Notes: generated by a model not told the origin, from the sequence alone. DNA of 52,213 nt from an uncultured Lachnospiraceae bacterium (GCA_944376425.1 CALWCS010000060.1:1-52213), one strand, 5' to 3'. Positions 42,230-51,445 are shown, numbered from the stretch's first letter. Program-made: numbers and translations.

Positions 42230-42895
42230 ATGGCAGTCAGCCATGTGATCAGTCAGGAAGCCATCCTTTTTTTGCAGTCGGTGGCGGCAGGGGGAGTGAT
42301 CTGGCTCTTCTACGACTTTTTGATTGTTTTTAGAAAAGTAATTTCCCACAATATTCATGTAGTGAACCTGGAGGATTTTTTCTATTGGATTTTGACAGGC
42401 ATTTTTATCTGCTATTTGATTTTCCGAAGCAATGAGGGAATGATCAGAGGATTTTCTATCGTAGGTATATGCCTGGGAGCGTTTTTTTATCATGAGACAG
42501 TCAGCAGATTTGTACTAAAAGGAATGACATGCTTCTTCCTATGGCTGAAAAAGATTATTTGCAGAGTTTTTCTGATAATAGGAAAATTGTTTTTCTGGAT
42601 AAAACCATTGCGAAAAAAAATAAAAAACGCTAAAATAAAGAAAAAGCGAAAGAAGGAACAGGATGGCAACAAGAAGAAAACAAAAAAGAAGAAAAAGAAT
42701 ACGCATAGCGGATCGATTCACTGTAGTCGGAATCTCGACCGTGGCGGGAATTCTGATCGTGGCTGTTCTGATTTTGACACACCAGGAACAGCAGATTTAC
42801 AGTGCAAACAGCGCAAGAGATCAGGAACTCCAGGCAGAGAGCGAAAAAGAAAGCGAACGGACAAAAGAAATCGAAGAATTAAAAGAAAAGATTAA
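42230..42895 (+). CDS. yabQ: Sporulation membrane protein YabQ with long Lys/Arg-rich extension
   Basis: Residues 1-125 form the YabQ membrane domain (SQEAILFLQSVAAGGVIWLFYDFLIVFRK, then three further hydrophobic segments). After residue about 125 the chain is almost all Lys/Arg, then compositionally odd (GTADLQCKQRKRSG...) to the stop at 42895. The last 233 bp overlap divIC in another frame. In most relatives YabQ should end near the divIC start. An eight-A run at 42614-42621 lies at the transition; a one-base slip there meets a TAA at once. The tail may therefore be an artefact of a sequence slip or real read-through. It is needed for spore cortex and coat assembly. Confidence 0.85.
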   Translation: MAVSHVISQEAILFLQSVAAGGVIWLFYDFLIVFRKVISHNIHVVNLEDFFYWILTGIFICYLIFRSNEGMIRGFSIVGICLGAFFYHETVSRFVLKGMTCFFLWLKKIICRVFLIIGKLFFWIKPLRKKIKNAKIKKKRKKEQDGNKKKTKKKKKNTHSGSIHCSRNLDRGGNSDRGCSDFDTPGTADLQCKQRKRSGTPGRERKRKRTDKRNRRIKRKD

Positions 42896-42980
42896 AACAG
42901 ATGAGTACATAGAAGAAATTGCAATTGAAAAATTAGGACTCGTGCCGAAAGACGAAATTATTTTTGAAGAGGAAAACTAA
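42663..42980 (+). CDS. divIC: Septum formation initiator protein (DivIC/FtsL family)
   Basis: A 105-residue small division protein: basic cytoplasmic head (ATRRKQKRRKRIRIADRF), one membrane helix (about 20-39), coiled coil (about 45-75) and a C-terminal DivIC box (EYIEEIAIEKLGLVPKDEIIFEEE). It recruits septal wall synthesis with FtsL and DivIB. The ribosome binding site AAGGAACAGG precedes ATG 42663. Its position between yabQ and spoIIE matches B. subtilis. Confidence 0.92.
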   Translation: MATRRKQKRRKRIRIADRFTVVGISTVAGILIVAVLILTHQEQQIYSANSARDQELQAESEKESERTKEIEELKEKIKTDEYIEEIAIEKLGLVPKDEIIFEEEN

Positions 42981-42983
42981 TGC

Positions 42984-43012
42984 TTGACAGAAAAAAAGAA
43001 GTCGGGTATAAT
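42984..43012 (+). promoter_or_regulatory. tRNA-Met promoter
   Basis: TTGACA (42984-42989), 17-bp spacer, TATAAT (43007-43012): consensus sigma-A. Confidence 0.82.
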
Positions 43013-43024
43013 AAACAACTGTGT

Positions 43025-43098
43025 GGCGGAATAGCTCAGTTGGCTAGAGCACACGGTTCATACCCGTGGTGTCGAGAGTTCAAATCTCCCTTCCGCTA
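43025..43098 (+). tRNA. tRNA-Met (CAT), elongator
   Basis: Full cloverleaf: acceptor GGCGGAA / TTCCGCT (G1-U72 wobble), D arm GCTC/GAGC, anticodon arm CACGG TTCATAC CCGTG with anticodon CAT, T arm around TTCAAAT with one A-C mismatch. The pairing at 1-72 argues against an initiator. A tRNA-Ile2 is possible in principle, but a tRNA-Met at this site (between divIC and spoIIE) is conserved. CCA is not encoded. Confidence 0.9.
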
Positions 43099-43106
43099 TT
43101 TGAGTG

Positions 43107-43155
43107 AAAAGTAAAGGATGCTGTGATGTTTGACACAGCATCCTTTACTTTTTTA
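43107..43155 (+). terminator. Terminator after tRNA-Met
   Basis: A 19-bp perfect inverted repeat (43107-43125 / 43134-43152), 8-nt loop, T-run. Confidence 0.9.
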
Positions 43156-43256
43156 TTTTCAAAGGAAAAGATTACGACAGCTGCAAAAAATAGAGAGGTC
43201 GATGCAAAAGAGGATGCAGATTTTGTCAATAAATTTATAGAAAGGACTGCCTGTTT

Positions 43257-43289
43257 TTGACAGATATTTCATGAAAAAAGAAGTATAAT
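43257..43289 (+). promoter_or_regulatory. spoIIE promoter with 21-bp spacer (Spo0A type)
   Basis: TTGACA (43257-43262) and TATAAT (43284-43289) are both consensus but 21 bp apart. This is the hallmark of Spo0A-activated sigma-A promoters such as B. subtilis spoIIE. Candidate 0A-box-like sequences are TTTGACA overlapping the -35 and TGTCAAT at 43224. Confidence 0.75.
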
Positions 43290-43325
43290 ACCCCATTGAT
43301 AACCGGATTGTCAGGAGGGGAAAAC

Positions 43326-44807
43326 ATGGGGATATGGATTGCTGTTTTGATGATTTTCTTTGTGGGAAGCACCCTTTGGTCTTACCATAGAGGAAAAACT
43401 CAGGAAGAAATTGATCAGGAACAGACCGCTGCAACTCTGGCAGGACCCGGCAGAGAACTGATCTTGAAATATTCAGATTCTTTTCAGCAGCTTGCAGAGA
43501 CTTTTCGGGAAATGCCGACAAAAAAAGAAAGATTATCCGAAGAAGAGGTTCAAGAGATTTTTCGAGAGGTGGAAAATCACCTGTGCAGAAAATGTGAGCA
43601 TTGGGGAGAATGCTGGAAGAGAGAATATTATCAGACATATCGAATGCTCTATGAGATGTTAAGTGCAGCGGAGGAAGAAGGAGAATTATCGGGAGCTGAA
43701 AAAGTAGAAGGATTTCAGGATCGCTGTCTTTATGTAGATCAGATGCTGGAAGAAATGACACAGCTGTTTTATCGTGCAAAGCTAAATCTGATGTGGAGCA
43801 ACAGAATGTTGGAAAACCGATCTATTATTGCTTCTCAGCTCTATGAGACAGCACAGTTGATGAATGGACTTGCCTCTAGAATTTACAGCGTCGAGGAACC
43901 GGACGACTGGCAAAAACAACAGATCCGTCTTCGAATGAAAATGAAAAAAGTACATGTTCGGGACATTTTGGTTCAGAATCAGGAACATAAGAAAATTTAT
44001 ATCACGATGAGAACAGTAAGAGGCTGCTGCATATCGACAAGAGAAGCAGCAAGTATCCTTTCAGAAGTATGCCACAGGGAAATGATACCGGCGCCTGAGA
44101 GCAAACGGATTGTAAATAAAGAATACAGTACCATACTGTTTGTAGAGGATACCGTTTATTATATGCTAAACGGAGTAGCAAAGGCGACAAGAGACGGAGA
44201 GATCATTTCAGGAGACAACTTTACATTTCTGACGAAAGATAATGGGCAGATGATTATGAGTCTCTGTGATGGAATGGGATCAGGAATTGGAGCAAGCAAA
44301 GAGAGTGAGACCGTAATAGAATTGCTGGAACAATTTCTGGATGCAGGATTTGGAATGGAGACAGCTGTGCGTATGATTAACTCTGTCATGGTATTAAGAG
44401 AAGACGAGGCGATTTTTTCCACAATCGATTTATGTGCAATCGATTTATATACGGGAAGCTGTGAAATGCTGAAAATAGGTGCGTCGACAACCTTTATCAG
44501 ACGTGACGATCAAGTGGAAATGGTCCGCTCTACAAGTCTTCCGATCGGTGTTATGCAAAATGTAGACTGTGAACATACACAGAAAAAACTGAGATCCGGA
44601 GATTTTATTGTGATGGTTTCCGACGGTGTGCTTGACGCATTACCTTCTGGAAAAGCAGAGGAGATTATGGGAGAATGGATTTTACAGTCTCAGACGATGA
44701 ATGCAAAAGAACTGGCAAGCGAACTTCTGGACTGTGTTTTGGCGCAGAGAAGTCATAGAGCAGAAGATGATATGACAATTTTGGTCGGATCAATATGGAA
44801 AAAATAG
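43326..44807 (+). CDS. spoIIE: SpoIIE-type PP2C phosphatase, short form
   Basis: A 493-residue protein. The start ATG at 43326 lies behind CAGGAGGGG. One N-terminal membrane helix (about 2-19) replaces the ten-helix region of B. subtilis SpoIIE. The central SpoIIE domain contains the Cys motif CRKCEHWGECW. The C-terminal PP2C domain has LCDGMGSGIGASKES, VSDGVLDAL and AEDDMTILV. The full enzyme dephosphorylates SpoIIAA to release sigma-F in the forespore. The genomic position (tRNA-Met, spoIIE, tilS, hpt, ftsH) and the promoter support orthology. About 230 bp separate it from the tRNA, so no upstream exon-like part is missing. Confidence 0.87.
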   Translation: MGIWIAVLMIFFVGSTLWSYHRGKTQEEIDQEQTAATLAGPGRELILKYSDSFQQLAETFREMPTKKERLSEEEVQEIFREVENHLCRKCEHWGECWKREYYQTYRMLYEMLSAAEEEGELSGAEKVEGFQDRCLYVDQMLEEMTQLFYRAKLNLMWSNRMLENRSIIASQLYETAQLMNGLASRIYSVEEPDDWQKQQIRLRMKMKKVHVRDILVQNQEHKKIYITMRTVRGCCISTREAASILSEVCHREMIPAPESKRIVNKEYSTILFVEDTVYYMLNGVAKATRDGEIISGDNFTFLTKDNGQMIMSLCDGMGSGIGASKESETVIELLEQFLDAGFGMETAVRMINSVMVLREDEAIFSTIDLCAIDLYTGSCEMLKIGASTTFIRRDDQVEMVRSTSLPIGVMQNVDCEHTQKKLRSGDFIVMVSDGVLDALPSGKAEEIMGEWILQSQTMNAKELASELLDCVLAQRSHRAEDDMTILVGSIWKK

Positions 44808-44936
44808 AAAGCGAGAAAGAGACTTGCTTTTTAAGAGGAAAGTTTGTATAGTAAAAAAAGAAGATAAAAAATGAAAGGACTTTCCTTTAAAATAAAAGAA
44901 AGGAACTGTACAAAAGGAGAAAAGAATACAAAACGT

Positions 44937-46325
44937 ATGAAAAAAGGAATAGAAATGATCCGCCAATATCATATGATTCAGGAAGAAGACCATATTATAG
45001 CAGGTGTATCAGGAGGACCTGACTCGGTATACCTGCTTTTTCTGTTGTTAGAGTATCAAAAACAGAAACCGTTTTCTATCAGCGTGGTTCATGTAGAACA
45101 TGGGATACGGGGCGAAGAAAGCAAAAGAGATGCAGAATTTGTCAGACAGCTCTGCAAAAGAGAAAAAATTCCGTTCTTTTTATTTGAGGTAGATGCGAGA
45201 AAAGAGGCAAAAGAAAAAAGACTTTCTCTGGAAGAGGCATGCAGAGTGCTGCGGTATCGTTCTTTTGAAAAAGCAATGGAGCAATATAAGGGAGACAAGA
45301 TTGCCATAGCCCATAATGAAGAAGACCAGGCCGAGACGATGGTGTGGAATTTAGCGCGAGGCAGCGGACTGACCGGACTTTGCGGGATCTGGCCCGTAAG
45401 AGGCAGAATTATCCGCCCATTGCTTACGACAAGCCGTCGAGAAATAGAAGGATGGCTAAAAAAAAATCAGATAGAAACATGTCAAGATATCACAAATACG
45501 CAGGATATTTATACAAGAAATAAGATCAGAAGAAAGATTTTGCCAAAGCTGCAAGAGGAAATCAATGTACAGTCTTCCAGACATATCGCACAGGCATGCT
45601 ATAAAATACAAAAAGCAGAGTGTCTGCTGCAAAAAATGACGGACATAGCTCAAAAGGAATGCGTGGAACAAAAAGAGAATCAGATTCTAATTCAGATAGA
45701 AAAGTTTGAGAGACAAGAAGAGATTATTCAGGAATATCTGCTGCGCCGTTGCGTGGAAATATTAACAGGAAGCCTCAAAAATGTGACGCAAAAACATATT
45801 GAAAATCTGAGGAATATTTCCAAGAAAGCAGACGGACGCCAGATTAGCCTTCCTTTTGATGTGGTGGGAAAAAAAGAAAATGGGAATCTGATTCTTTGCA
45901 CAGCAGAAAGCCTGAAAAAGAGAAAAAATAAAAAGATACACAAGACATATGCTGAAATTACTGCGCCTTGTCAAATGAACTTAGGGAATGTTACAGTGGA
46001 ATGCTGTATAGAGGAGAGCAAAAGTCAAATAATTCCAGAAAAATCATATACGAAATGGATAGATTATGATACAATAAAAGATAAATTGATTTTACGCAAC
46101 AGGCTTCCGGGAGATTATCTGATTATTAATCGATCAGGAGGAAAAAAGAAACTAAAGGACTACTTTATTGACCAAAAAATTCCAAAAGATCAGAGAGATT
46201 CTGTACTGCTGCTTGCAGATGGCTCCCATATCCTGTGGGTAGTCGGATATCGGATCAGTGAAGCGTGTAAAGTAAAAGAAAATACAAGAAAAATATTAAA
46301 AATAAAAATCACAGAGGAGAATTGA
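44937..46325 (+). CDS. tilS: tRNA(Ile)-lysidine synthase
   Basis: A protein of about 462 residues. The PP-loop is GVSGGPDSVYLL, VHVEHGIRGEESKRDAEFV is typical, and IAHNEEDQAETMVWNLARGSGLTGL is the tRNA-binding/catalytic segment. A TilS C-domain ends at LPGDYLIINRSGGKKKLKDYFIDQKIPK. It converts C34 of tRNA-Ile(CAU) to lysidine. The start is uncertain: ATG 44937 gives the usual N-terminal length, while ATG 44955 has the better ribosome binding site (AAGGA). It ends just before hpt. Confidence 0.92.
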   Translation: MKKGIEMIRQYHMIQEEDHIIAGVSGGPDSVYLLFLLLEYQKQKPFSISVVHVEHGIRGEESKRDAEFVRQLCKREKIPFFLFEVDARKEAKEKRLSLEEACRVLRYRSFEKAMEQYKGDKIAIAHNEEDQAETMVWNLARGSGLTGLCGIWPVRGRIIRPLLTTSRREIEGWLKKNQIETCQDITNTQDIYTRNKIRRKILPKLQEEINVQSSRHIAQACYKIQKAECLLQKMTDIAQKECVEQKENQILIQIEKFERQEEIIQEYLLRRCVEILTGSLKNVTQKHIENLRNISKKADGRQISLPFDVVGKKENGNLILCTAESLKKRKNKKIHKTYAEITAPCQMNLGNVTVECCIEESKSQIIPEKSYTKWIDYDTIKDKLILRNRLPGDYLIINRSGGKKKLKDYFIDQKIPKDQRDSVLLLADGSHILWVVGYRISEACKVKENTRKILKIKITEEN

Positions 46326-46326
46326 G

Positions 46327-46848
46327 ATGGAACATAAGATTAGAGAATTACTAAGTGAATCAGAAGTAAATCACAGAATCAGAGAAATCGGAGAACAAAT
46401 CAGTCAGGATTTTGCAGGAAAAAAAGTACATTTAATCTGTGTGTTAAAAGGCGGTGTGTTTTTTACGTGTGAATTGGCAAAACGTATCACGATTCCTGTG
46501 TCGATGGATTTTATGTCTGTCAGCAGCTATGGAGCTGGAACAACCTCAAGCGGAATAGTAAAAATTGTAAAGGATCTGGATCAGCCTTTGGAAGGAAAAG
46601 ATGTTATTATTGTGGAGGATATTATTGACTCCGGAAGAACTTTAAGTTATCTGATGGAGATTTTGAAAAAAAGAAAGCCAAATAGTATGACAATTTGCAC
46701 TTTGCTCGATAAACCGGAGAGACGGGTAGCAGATGTGGAGGTAAAATATGTCGGCTTTAATATTCCAGATGAGTTTGTTGTCGGATATGGTCTTGACTAT
46801 GATCAGGAATACAGAAATCTTCCTTACATCGGAGTAGTAGAAGTGTAG
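46327..46848 (+). CDS. hpt: Hypoxanthine phosphoribosyltransferase
   Basis: A 173-residue purine salvage enzyme. The PRPP motif is VIIVEDIIDSGRTLSYL; LKGGVFFTCELAK and GFNIPDEFVVGYGLDYDQEYRNLPYIGVV are also typical. It converts hypoxanthine or guanine with PRPP to IMP or GMP. The conserved tilS-hpt-ftsH order supports the call. The ATG lies 1 bp after the tilS stop, so translation is coupled. Confidence 0.95.
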   Translation: MEHKIRELLSESEVNHRIREIGEQISQDFAGKKVHLICVLKGGVFFTCELAKRITIPVSMDFMSVSSYGAGTTSSGIVKIVKDLDQPLEGKDVIIVEDIIDSGRTLSYLMEILKKRKPNSMTICTLLDKPERRVADVEVKYVGFNIPDEFVVGYGLDYDQEYRNLPYIGVVEV

Positions 46849-46865
46849 AAAGGAGAAAATAGGAA

Positions 46866-48695
46866 TTGAAAAAAAGTTCAAGAGGTCCGGGTTTTTATCT
46901 GATGCTGATTGCTATCGTGATCCTGGCTTTTATCGTATTAAAAATAGGATTTACGCCGCGCAACAATTATACGTACCAGCAGTTTAATCAGGCGGTGGAA
47001 GATGGACAGGTGGAGCAAGTAGATATTCACCCAAATCAGCAGGTTCCTACAGGACGGATTATCATTTATATGAAAGATGGTTCTTACCAGGATCTGAATG
47101 TGACAGATATCAATGACGTGGAAGAAATTTTAGGAACAGCAGGGATTCCGTTTTACGTATTTGATATGGAGAGGGACAATGTCTTCTGGACTTCCATTTT
47201 CCCGATTATTATGATGGGAATTTTAATCATCTTCCTGTTTATTTTTATGAATCGGCAGTCAAACGGAGGCGGTTCGAATAATCGGATGATGAACTTTGGA
47301 AAAAGTCATGCTAAAATTATACTTCCGGATGTAAAGAAAATTACTTTTAAAGATGTAGCAGGTCTTCAGGAAGAAAAAGAGGATCTGGAAGAAATTGTAG
47401 ATTTTTTGAAGTCTCCGAAGAAATATCTGGAAGTAGGAGCAAGAATTCCAAAGGGAGTTCTTTTAGTAGGACCGCCTGGAACAGGAAAGACCCTTCTTGC
47501 AAAAGCAGTTGCCGGAGAGGCAGGAGTACCGTTCTTCAGTATCTCGGGTTCCGATTTTGTAGAAATGTTTGTAGGAGTAGGAGCCTCAAGAGTACGTGAC
47601 TTGTTCAGTGAAGCAAAGAAAAATGCACCATGCATTATTTTCATTGATGAAATTGATGCAGTTGCACGCAGAAGAGGAACAGGACTTGGAGGCGGTCATG
47701 ATGAAAGAGAACAGACTCTGAATCAATTGCTGGTGGAAATGGACGGTTTTGGAGCGAATGAAGGCATTATTGTGATGGCTGCGACAAACCGTGTCGATAT
47801 TCTAGACCCGGCTATTTTAAGACCCGGACGTTTTGACAGAAAAGTAGGAGTAGGAAAACCGGACAGAAAAGGCAGAAAAGAAATTTTGGAAGTTCATGCA
47901 AAAGGAAAGCCTCTGGGAGATGATATTAATCTGGATGAAGTTGCTCAGACAACAGCAGGATTTACAGGCGCAGATTTAGAGAATCTTCTAAACGAAGCAG
48001 CGATCTATGCAGCGAAAGATGGAAGAGTTTATCTGCTGCAAAAAGACATCAATCTTGCCTTTATTAAAGTTGGAATCGGCGCTGAAAAAAGGAGCAAGAT
48101 CGTATCGGAAAAAGAAAAACGCATTACAGCTTATCATGAGACGGGGCATGCTATTTTGTTCCATGTGCTGCCTGATGTAGGACCGGTTCACACAGTGTCA
48201 ATTATTCCGACAGGAATGGGAGCAGCAGGCTATACCATGCCGATGCCGGAAAAAGATGAAATGTTCCGCACGAAGGGACAGATGATTCAGGAGATTATCG
48301 TAGATCTGGGCGGACGTGTGGCAGAGGAAATGGTAATTGGCGATATTACAACAGGAGCGTCTCAGGATATTAAACAGGCGACGGCTCTGGCCAGAGCAAT
48401 GGTGACAAAGTTTGGAATGTCTGACAGTATAGGCTTGATTCACTATGCGGATGATGAGGACGAAGTGTTTATCGGGAAAGATCTTGCCCATACAAGAGGA
48501 TACGGAGAAGAAGTAGCGACGAAGATTGATCAGGAAGTAAAACGTATTATTGATGAGGCATATCAGGAAGCCAAAAGAATTATTTCAGAACATGAAGACG
48601 TTCTGCATAGAAGTGCAAAATTGCTGATGGAGAAAGAAAAAATCAGCGGAGAAGAGTTTGAAGCACTTTTTGTGGCGGAGAATGAAGCAAATTGA
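46866..48695 (+). CDS. ftsH: ATP-dependent zinc metalloprotease FtsH
   Basis: A 609-residue membrane protease. There are two membrane helices (about 8-25 and 102-123) with an external domain between. The AAA domain has Walker A GPPGTGKT, Walker [10 protein letters not shown] and the SRH around [19 protein letters not shown]. The zinc motif is HETGH; the C-terminal metal ligand Asp is in [18 protein letters not shown]. It degrades membrane and regulatory proteins and is needed for sporulation in B. subtilis. It starts with TTG at 46866 behind AGGAG. Confidence 0.96.
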   Translation: MKKSSRGPGFYLMLIAIVILAFIVLKIGFTPRNNYTYQQFNQAVEDGQVEQVDIHPNQQVPTGRIIIYMKDGSYQDLNVTDINDVEEILGTAGIPFYVFDMERDNVFWTSIFPIIMMGILIIFLFIFMNRQSNGGGSNNRMMNFGKSHAKIILPDVKKITFKDVAGLQEEKEDLEEIVDFLKSPKKYLEVGARIPKGVLLVGPPGTGKTLLAKAVAGEAGVPFFSISGSDFVEMFVGVGASRVRDLFSEAKKNAPCIIFIDEIDAVARRRGTGLGGGHDEREQTLNQLLVEMDGFGANEGIIVMAATNRVDILDPAILRPGRFDRKVGVGKPDRKGRKEILEVHAKGKPLGDDINLDEVAQTTAGFTGADLENLLNEAAIYAAKDGRVYLLQKDINLAFIKVGIGAEKRSKIVSEKEKRITAYHETGHAILFHVLPDVGPVHTVSIIPTGMGAAGYTMPMPEKDEMFRTKGQMIQEIIVDLGGRVAEEMVIGDITTGASQDIKQATALARAMVTKFGMSDSIGLIHYADDEDEVFIGKDLAHTRGYGEEVATKIDQEVKRIIDEAYQEAKRIISEHEDVLHRSAKLLMEKEKISGEEFEALFVAENEAN

Positions 48696-49154
48696 CGAGA
48701 AGAAAAGGAAATATGATGTCGAAAATACACAAAAAAGGTTCTAAAGAAAACAGAAGTTTGTGCACACTTAAATGGGTACCGATGATATACTATACATCGT
48801 AAAAACCCCCCCCAATACATTATATAGTTTTTGCTACACCCCATAAGAAGAAATACCTTCTCCGAAAAAAGACAGCGAGTACGTGCTGTCTTTTTTCATT
48901 TATATAGGCAACTGCTTCTCCTATAGGATGAAAAAATTGATAGGATCGTATTCTTTCAGAAAATAAAAAATTGAGATGACAAAATAAAAAGAAATATTTT
49001 AAAATTGGATGGTTTATAATATAATAGGGGAAAGGGAGGATACTTTGCAGTGGGAGTATGAAACAGGCGGGCACAAAGAGGTTCTGATACTTGTAAAAGT
49101 CAGAAAGATAGTATAAACTAAAATAAGCGAAGCAGAGAAAAAAGGAGAACGCAC
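48696..49154 (+). other. Gap between ftsH and the GH13 gene
   Basis: Holds an intrinsic terminator: AAAAAAGACAGC (48865-48876) / GCTGTCTTTTTT (48885-48896), and an eight-C run at 48806-48813 with a small CGATG/CATCG arm before it. No gene seen. A promoter for the GH13 gene probably lies at 49000-49030 (TATAATATAAT) but its -35 is unclear. Confidence 0.55.
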
Positions 49155-51311
49155 ATGGATCCCAAACGACTGGACAAGGTATTGAAGACTCAGAAATATA
49201 TCATGGATATGCGTCCGATTTTTAATATGGATGCTTTATTCAGCGATCAGACGAAAAATTACATGGACCCGATTGAACCAAAGCCGGGGCAGAAAGTAAC
49301 GATTCGATTTCGAGCTGCAAAAAATAATGTAGATGTTGTATTTTTTATCAGCGGAGCAATCCGTCAGGCAATGGAATACGAAAAAACAGTGGGGAGATTT
49401 GTTTATTATAAGATTGAAATTGAAGTAGGTACAGAAACAATACGGTATTATTTTGAAATCAGAGCAGGAAAATTGAGATGCTTTTATAATAAGAAAGGAA
49501 TCTCACAAAACCTTCAGGACTATTATGCATTTACGATTGTTCCGGGATTTTCAACACCTGACTGGGCAAAGGGCGCTGTGATGTACCAAATTTTTGTGGA
49601 TCGTTTTTATAACGGAGATACCGCAAACGATGTAGAGGACAATGAATATTATTATATTGGCGGTATGACAAAGAAAATAGAAGACTGGGATCAGTACCCC
49701 GCAACTTCTATGGCAATCCGTGAATTTTACGGAGGAGATCTCCAGGGAGTCATAGACAAACTGGACTACCTTCAGGATCTTGGCATAGATGTAATCTATA
49801 TGAATCCGATTTTTGTATCACCGTCAAATCATAAATATGATATACAGGATTACGATTATGTAGATCCGCACTATGGAAAGATCGTAAAAGACGGGGGACA
49901 TACATTAGATCATGGGGATCATGATAACCGTCATGCTACGAAATATATTCAGCGCGTTACAGATAAAGAAAATCTGGAAGCAAGCAATCAGCTTTTTATC
50001 CGGCTTGTTGAAGAAGTACACAGACGGGGAATGAAAATCATTTTAGACGGAGTATTTAATCATTGTGGATCTTTCAATAAATGGATTGACAGAGAACGGA
50101 TTTATGAAAAACAGGAAGGTTATGAAAAAGGCGCTTATATTGCGGCGGACAGTCCTTACAGAAGTTTCTTTAAATTTAACAATGAACATGAGTGGCCATA
50201 TAATCCCTACTATGATGGATGGTGGGGACATGACACGCTGCCAAAACTCGTCTATGAGACGTCTCCAAAACTGGTAGAGTATATTATGGAGATTGGACGC
50301 AAATGGGTATCACCCCCGTTTAATGCAGACGGATGGAGGCTGGATGTGGCAGCCGACCTTGGTTTTTCCAATGAATATAATCATAAATTCTGGAAGGAAT
50401 TTCGAAAAGTTGTAAAGAAGGCGAATCCAAATGCGATTATTCTTGCGGAGCATTATGGAGATGCAGGAAGCTGGCTTAGAGGCGATGAATGGGATACTGT
50501 GATGAATTACGATGCCTTTATGGAGCCTTTGACATGGTTCTTTACAGGAATGGAAAAACACAGTGACAATTACAGAGAAGATATGCTGGGAAATGCCAGA
50601 TCTTTCGTAGATGCAATGAATCATCACATGTCGAATTTCCTGACGCCGTCTCTTCAGACAGCGATGAATGAACTTTCTAATCATGATCATTCCAGGTTTC
50701 TGACAAGAACAAATCATATGGTAGGGAGAGTAGATAAACTAGGACCTGAGGCAGCAGCGGAAAATGTCAGTATTCCGGTGATGCGAGAAGCAGTGGTAAT
50801 GCAGATGACATGGCCTGGAGCGCCTACCATCTATTACGGAGACGAAGCAGGACTGTGCGGTTTTACAGATCCTGACAACAGAAGAACATATCCTTGGGGA
50901 AAAGAAAATACAGAATTGATTCGCTTTCATAAAGAAATGATTCTGATTCATAAAGCACATACAGTGATCACTCATGGCAGTCTGAAAATACTGAGTGCAG
51001 ACTATAACTGTTTAAGTTACGGACGCTTCAGTCTGGAAGAGCAGATTTTGGTTGCATTTAACAATAATAAAGAGCAGAAGACTATGGTAATTCCGGTATG
51101 GCAGCTTGGAGTGGAAGAAAACGCACAGATGGTGCGTCTGATGGTCACAGACGAAGAGGGATTTTCTACAAAAGCTCAGATTTTTAATGTGGAGAAAGGG
51201 CATGTCAGACTGGAAATGATGCCGCTTTCGGCAGTAGTATTGAAAAAAATTATAGATACAGACAGACAAAAAAATAATGTGACAAAACAAGAGAAACAAA
51301 AAGAAAATTAG
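49155..51311 (+). CDS. Cytoplasmic GH13 enzyme (cyclomaltodextrinase/neopullulanase-like)
   Basis: A 718-residue glycoside hydrolase with no signal peptide. Residues 1-130 form a CBM34-like N-domain, typical of GH13_20-type enzymes. The catalytic barrel follows, with MYQIFVDRFYNGD, GGDLQGVIDKLDYL, the region-I DGVFNHCG, nucleophile Asp in DGWRLDVAAD, acid/base Glu in IILAEHYGD and the transition-state Asp in LSNHDHSRF. A beta-sandwich C-domain ends in a charged tail. It cleaves imported alpha-glucans, cyclodextrins or maltodextrins. The ribosome binding site is AAAGGAG. It probably supplies glucose-1-phosphate/glucose metabolism together with the phosphoglucomutase in this window. Confidence 0.9.
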   Translation: MDPKRLDKVLKTQKYIMDMRPIFNMDALFSDQTKNYMDPIEPKPGQKVTIRFRAAKNNVDVVFFISGAIRQAMEYEKTVGRFVYYKIEIEVGTETIRYYFEIRAGKLRCFYNKKGISQNLQDYYAFTIVPGFSTPDWAKGAVMYQIFVDRFYNGDTANDVEDNEYYYIGGMTKKIEDWDQYPATSMAIREFYGGDLQGVIDKLDYLQDLGIDVIYMNPIFVSPSNHKYDIQDYDYVDPHYGKIVKDGGHTLDHGDHDNRHATKYIQRVTDKENLEASNQLFIRLVEEVHRRGMKIILDGVFNHCGSFNKWIDRERIYEKQEGYEKGAYIAADSPYRSFFKFNNEHEWPYNPYYDGWWGHDTLPKLVYETSPKLVEYIMEIGRKWVSPPFNADGWRLDVAADLGFSNEYNHKFWKEFRKVVKKANPNAIILAEHYGDAGSWLRGDEWDTVMNYDAFMEPLTWFFTGMEKHSDNYREDMLGNARSFVDAMNHHMSNFLTPSLQTAMNELSNHDHSRFLTRTNHMVGRVDKLGPEAAAENVSIPVMREAVVMQMTWPGAPTIYYGDEAGLCGFTDPDNRRTYPWGKENTELIRFHKEMILIHKAHTVITHGSLKILSADYNCLSYGRFSLEEQILVAFNNNKEQKTMVIPVWQLGVEENAQMVRLMVTDEEGFSTKAQIFNVEKGHVRLEMMPLSAVVLKKIIDTDRQKNNVTKQEKQKEN

Positions 51312-51314
51312 ATA

Positions 51315-51419
51315 AAAAAGATCTCCTAAATTTAGAGAAAATGTCTGAAAGCAAAGAGGTAAGAAAGAAATGACTTCTGAAGATGCAGACAAATTTTCCG
51401 GTTTGGAGATCTTTTTTTA
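51315..51419 (+). terminator. Long terminator after the GH13 gene
   Basis: AAAAAAGATCTCC (51315-51327) pairs with GGAGATCTTTTTT (51406-51418). Inside, GAAAATGTCT pairs with AGACAAATTTTC (2-nt bulge), making an unusually long hairpin of about 105 nt. Confidence 0.75.
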
Positions 51420-51445
51420 GAAAAAAATACAGATGTTATTAAAAT

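Noticed and set aside
43025-43098. Initiator tRNA-fMet
   Set aside because: Position 1-72 is G-U paired rather than the C-A mismatch of initiators, and the anticodon stem lacks the run of three G-C pairs expected.
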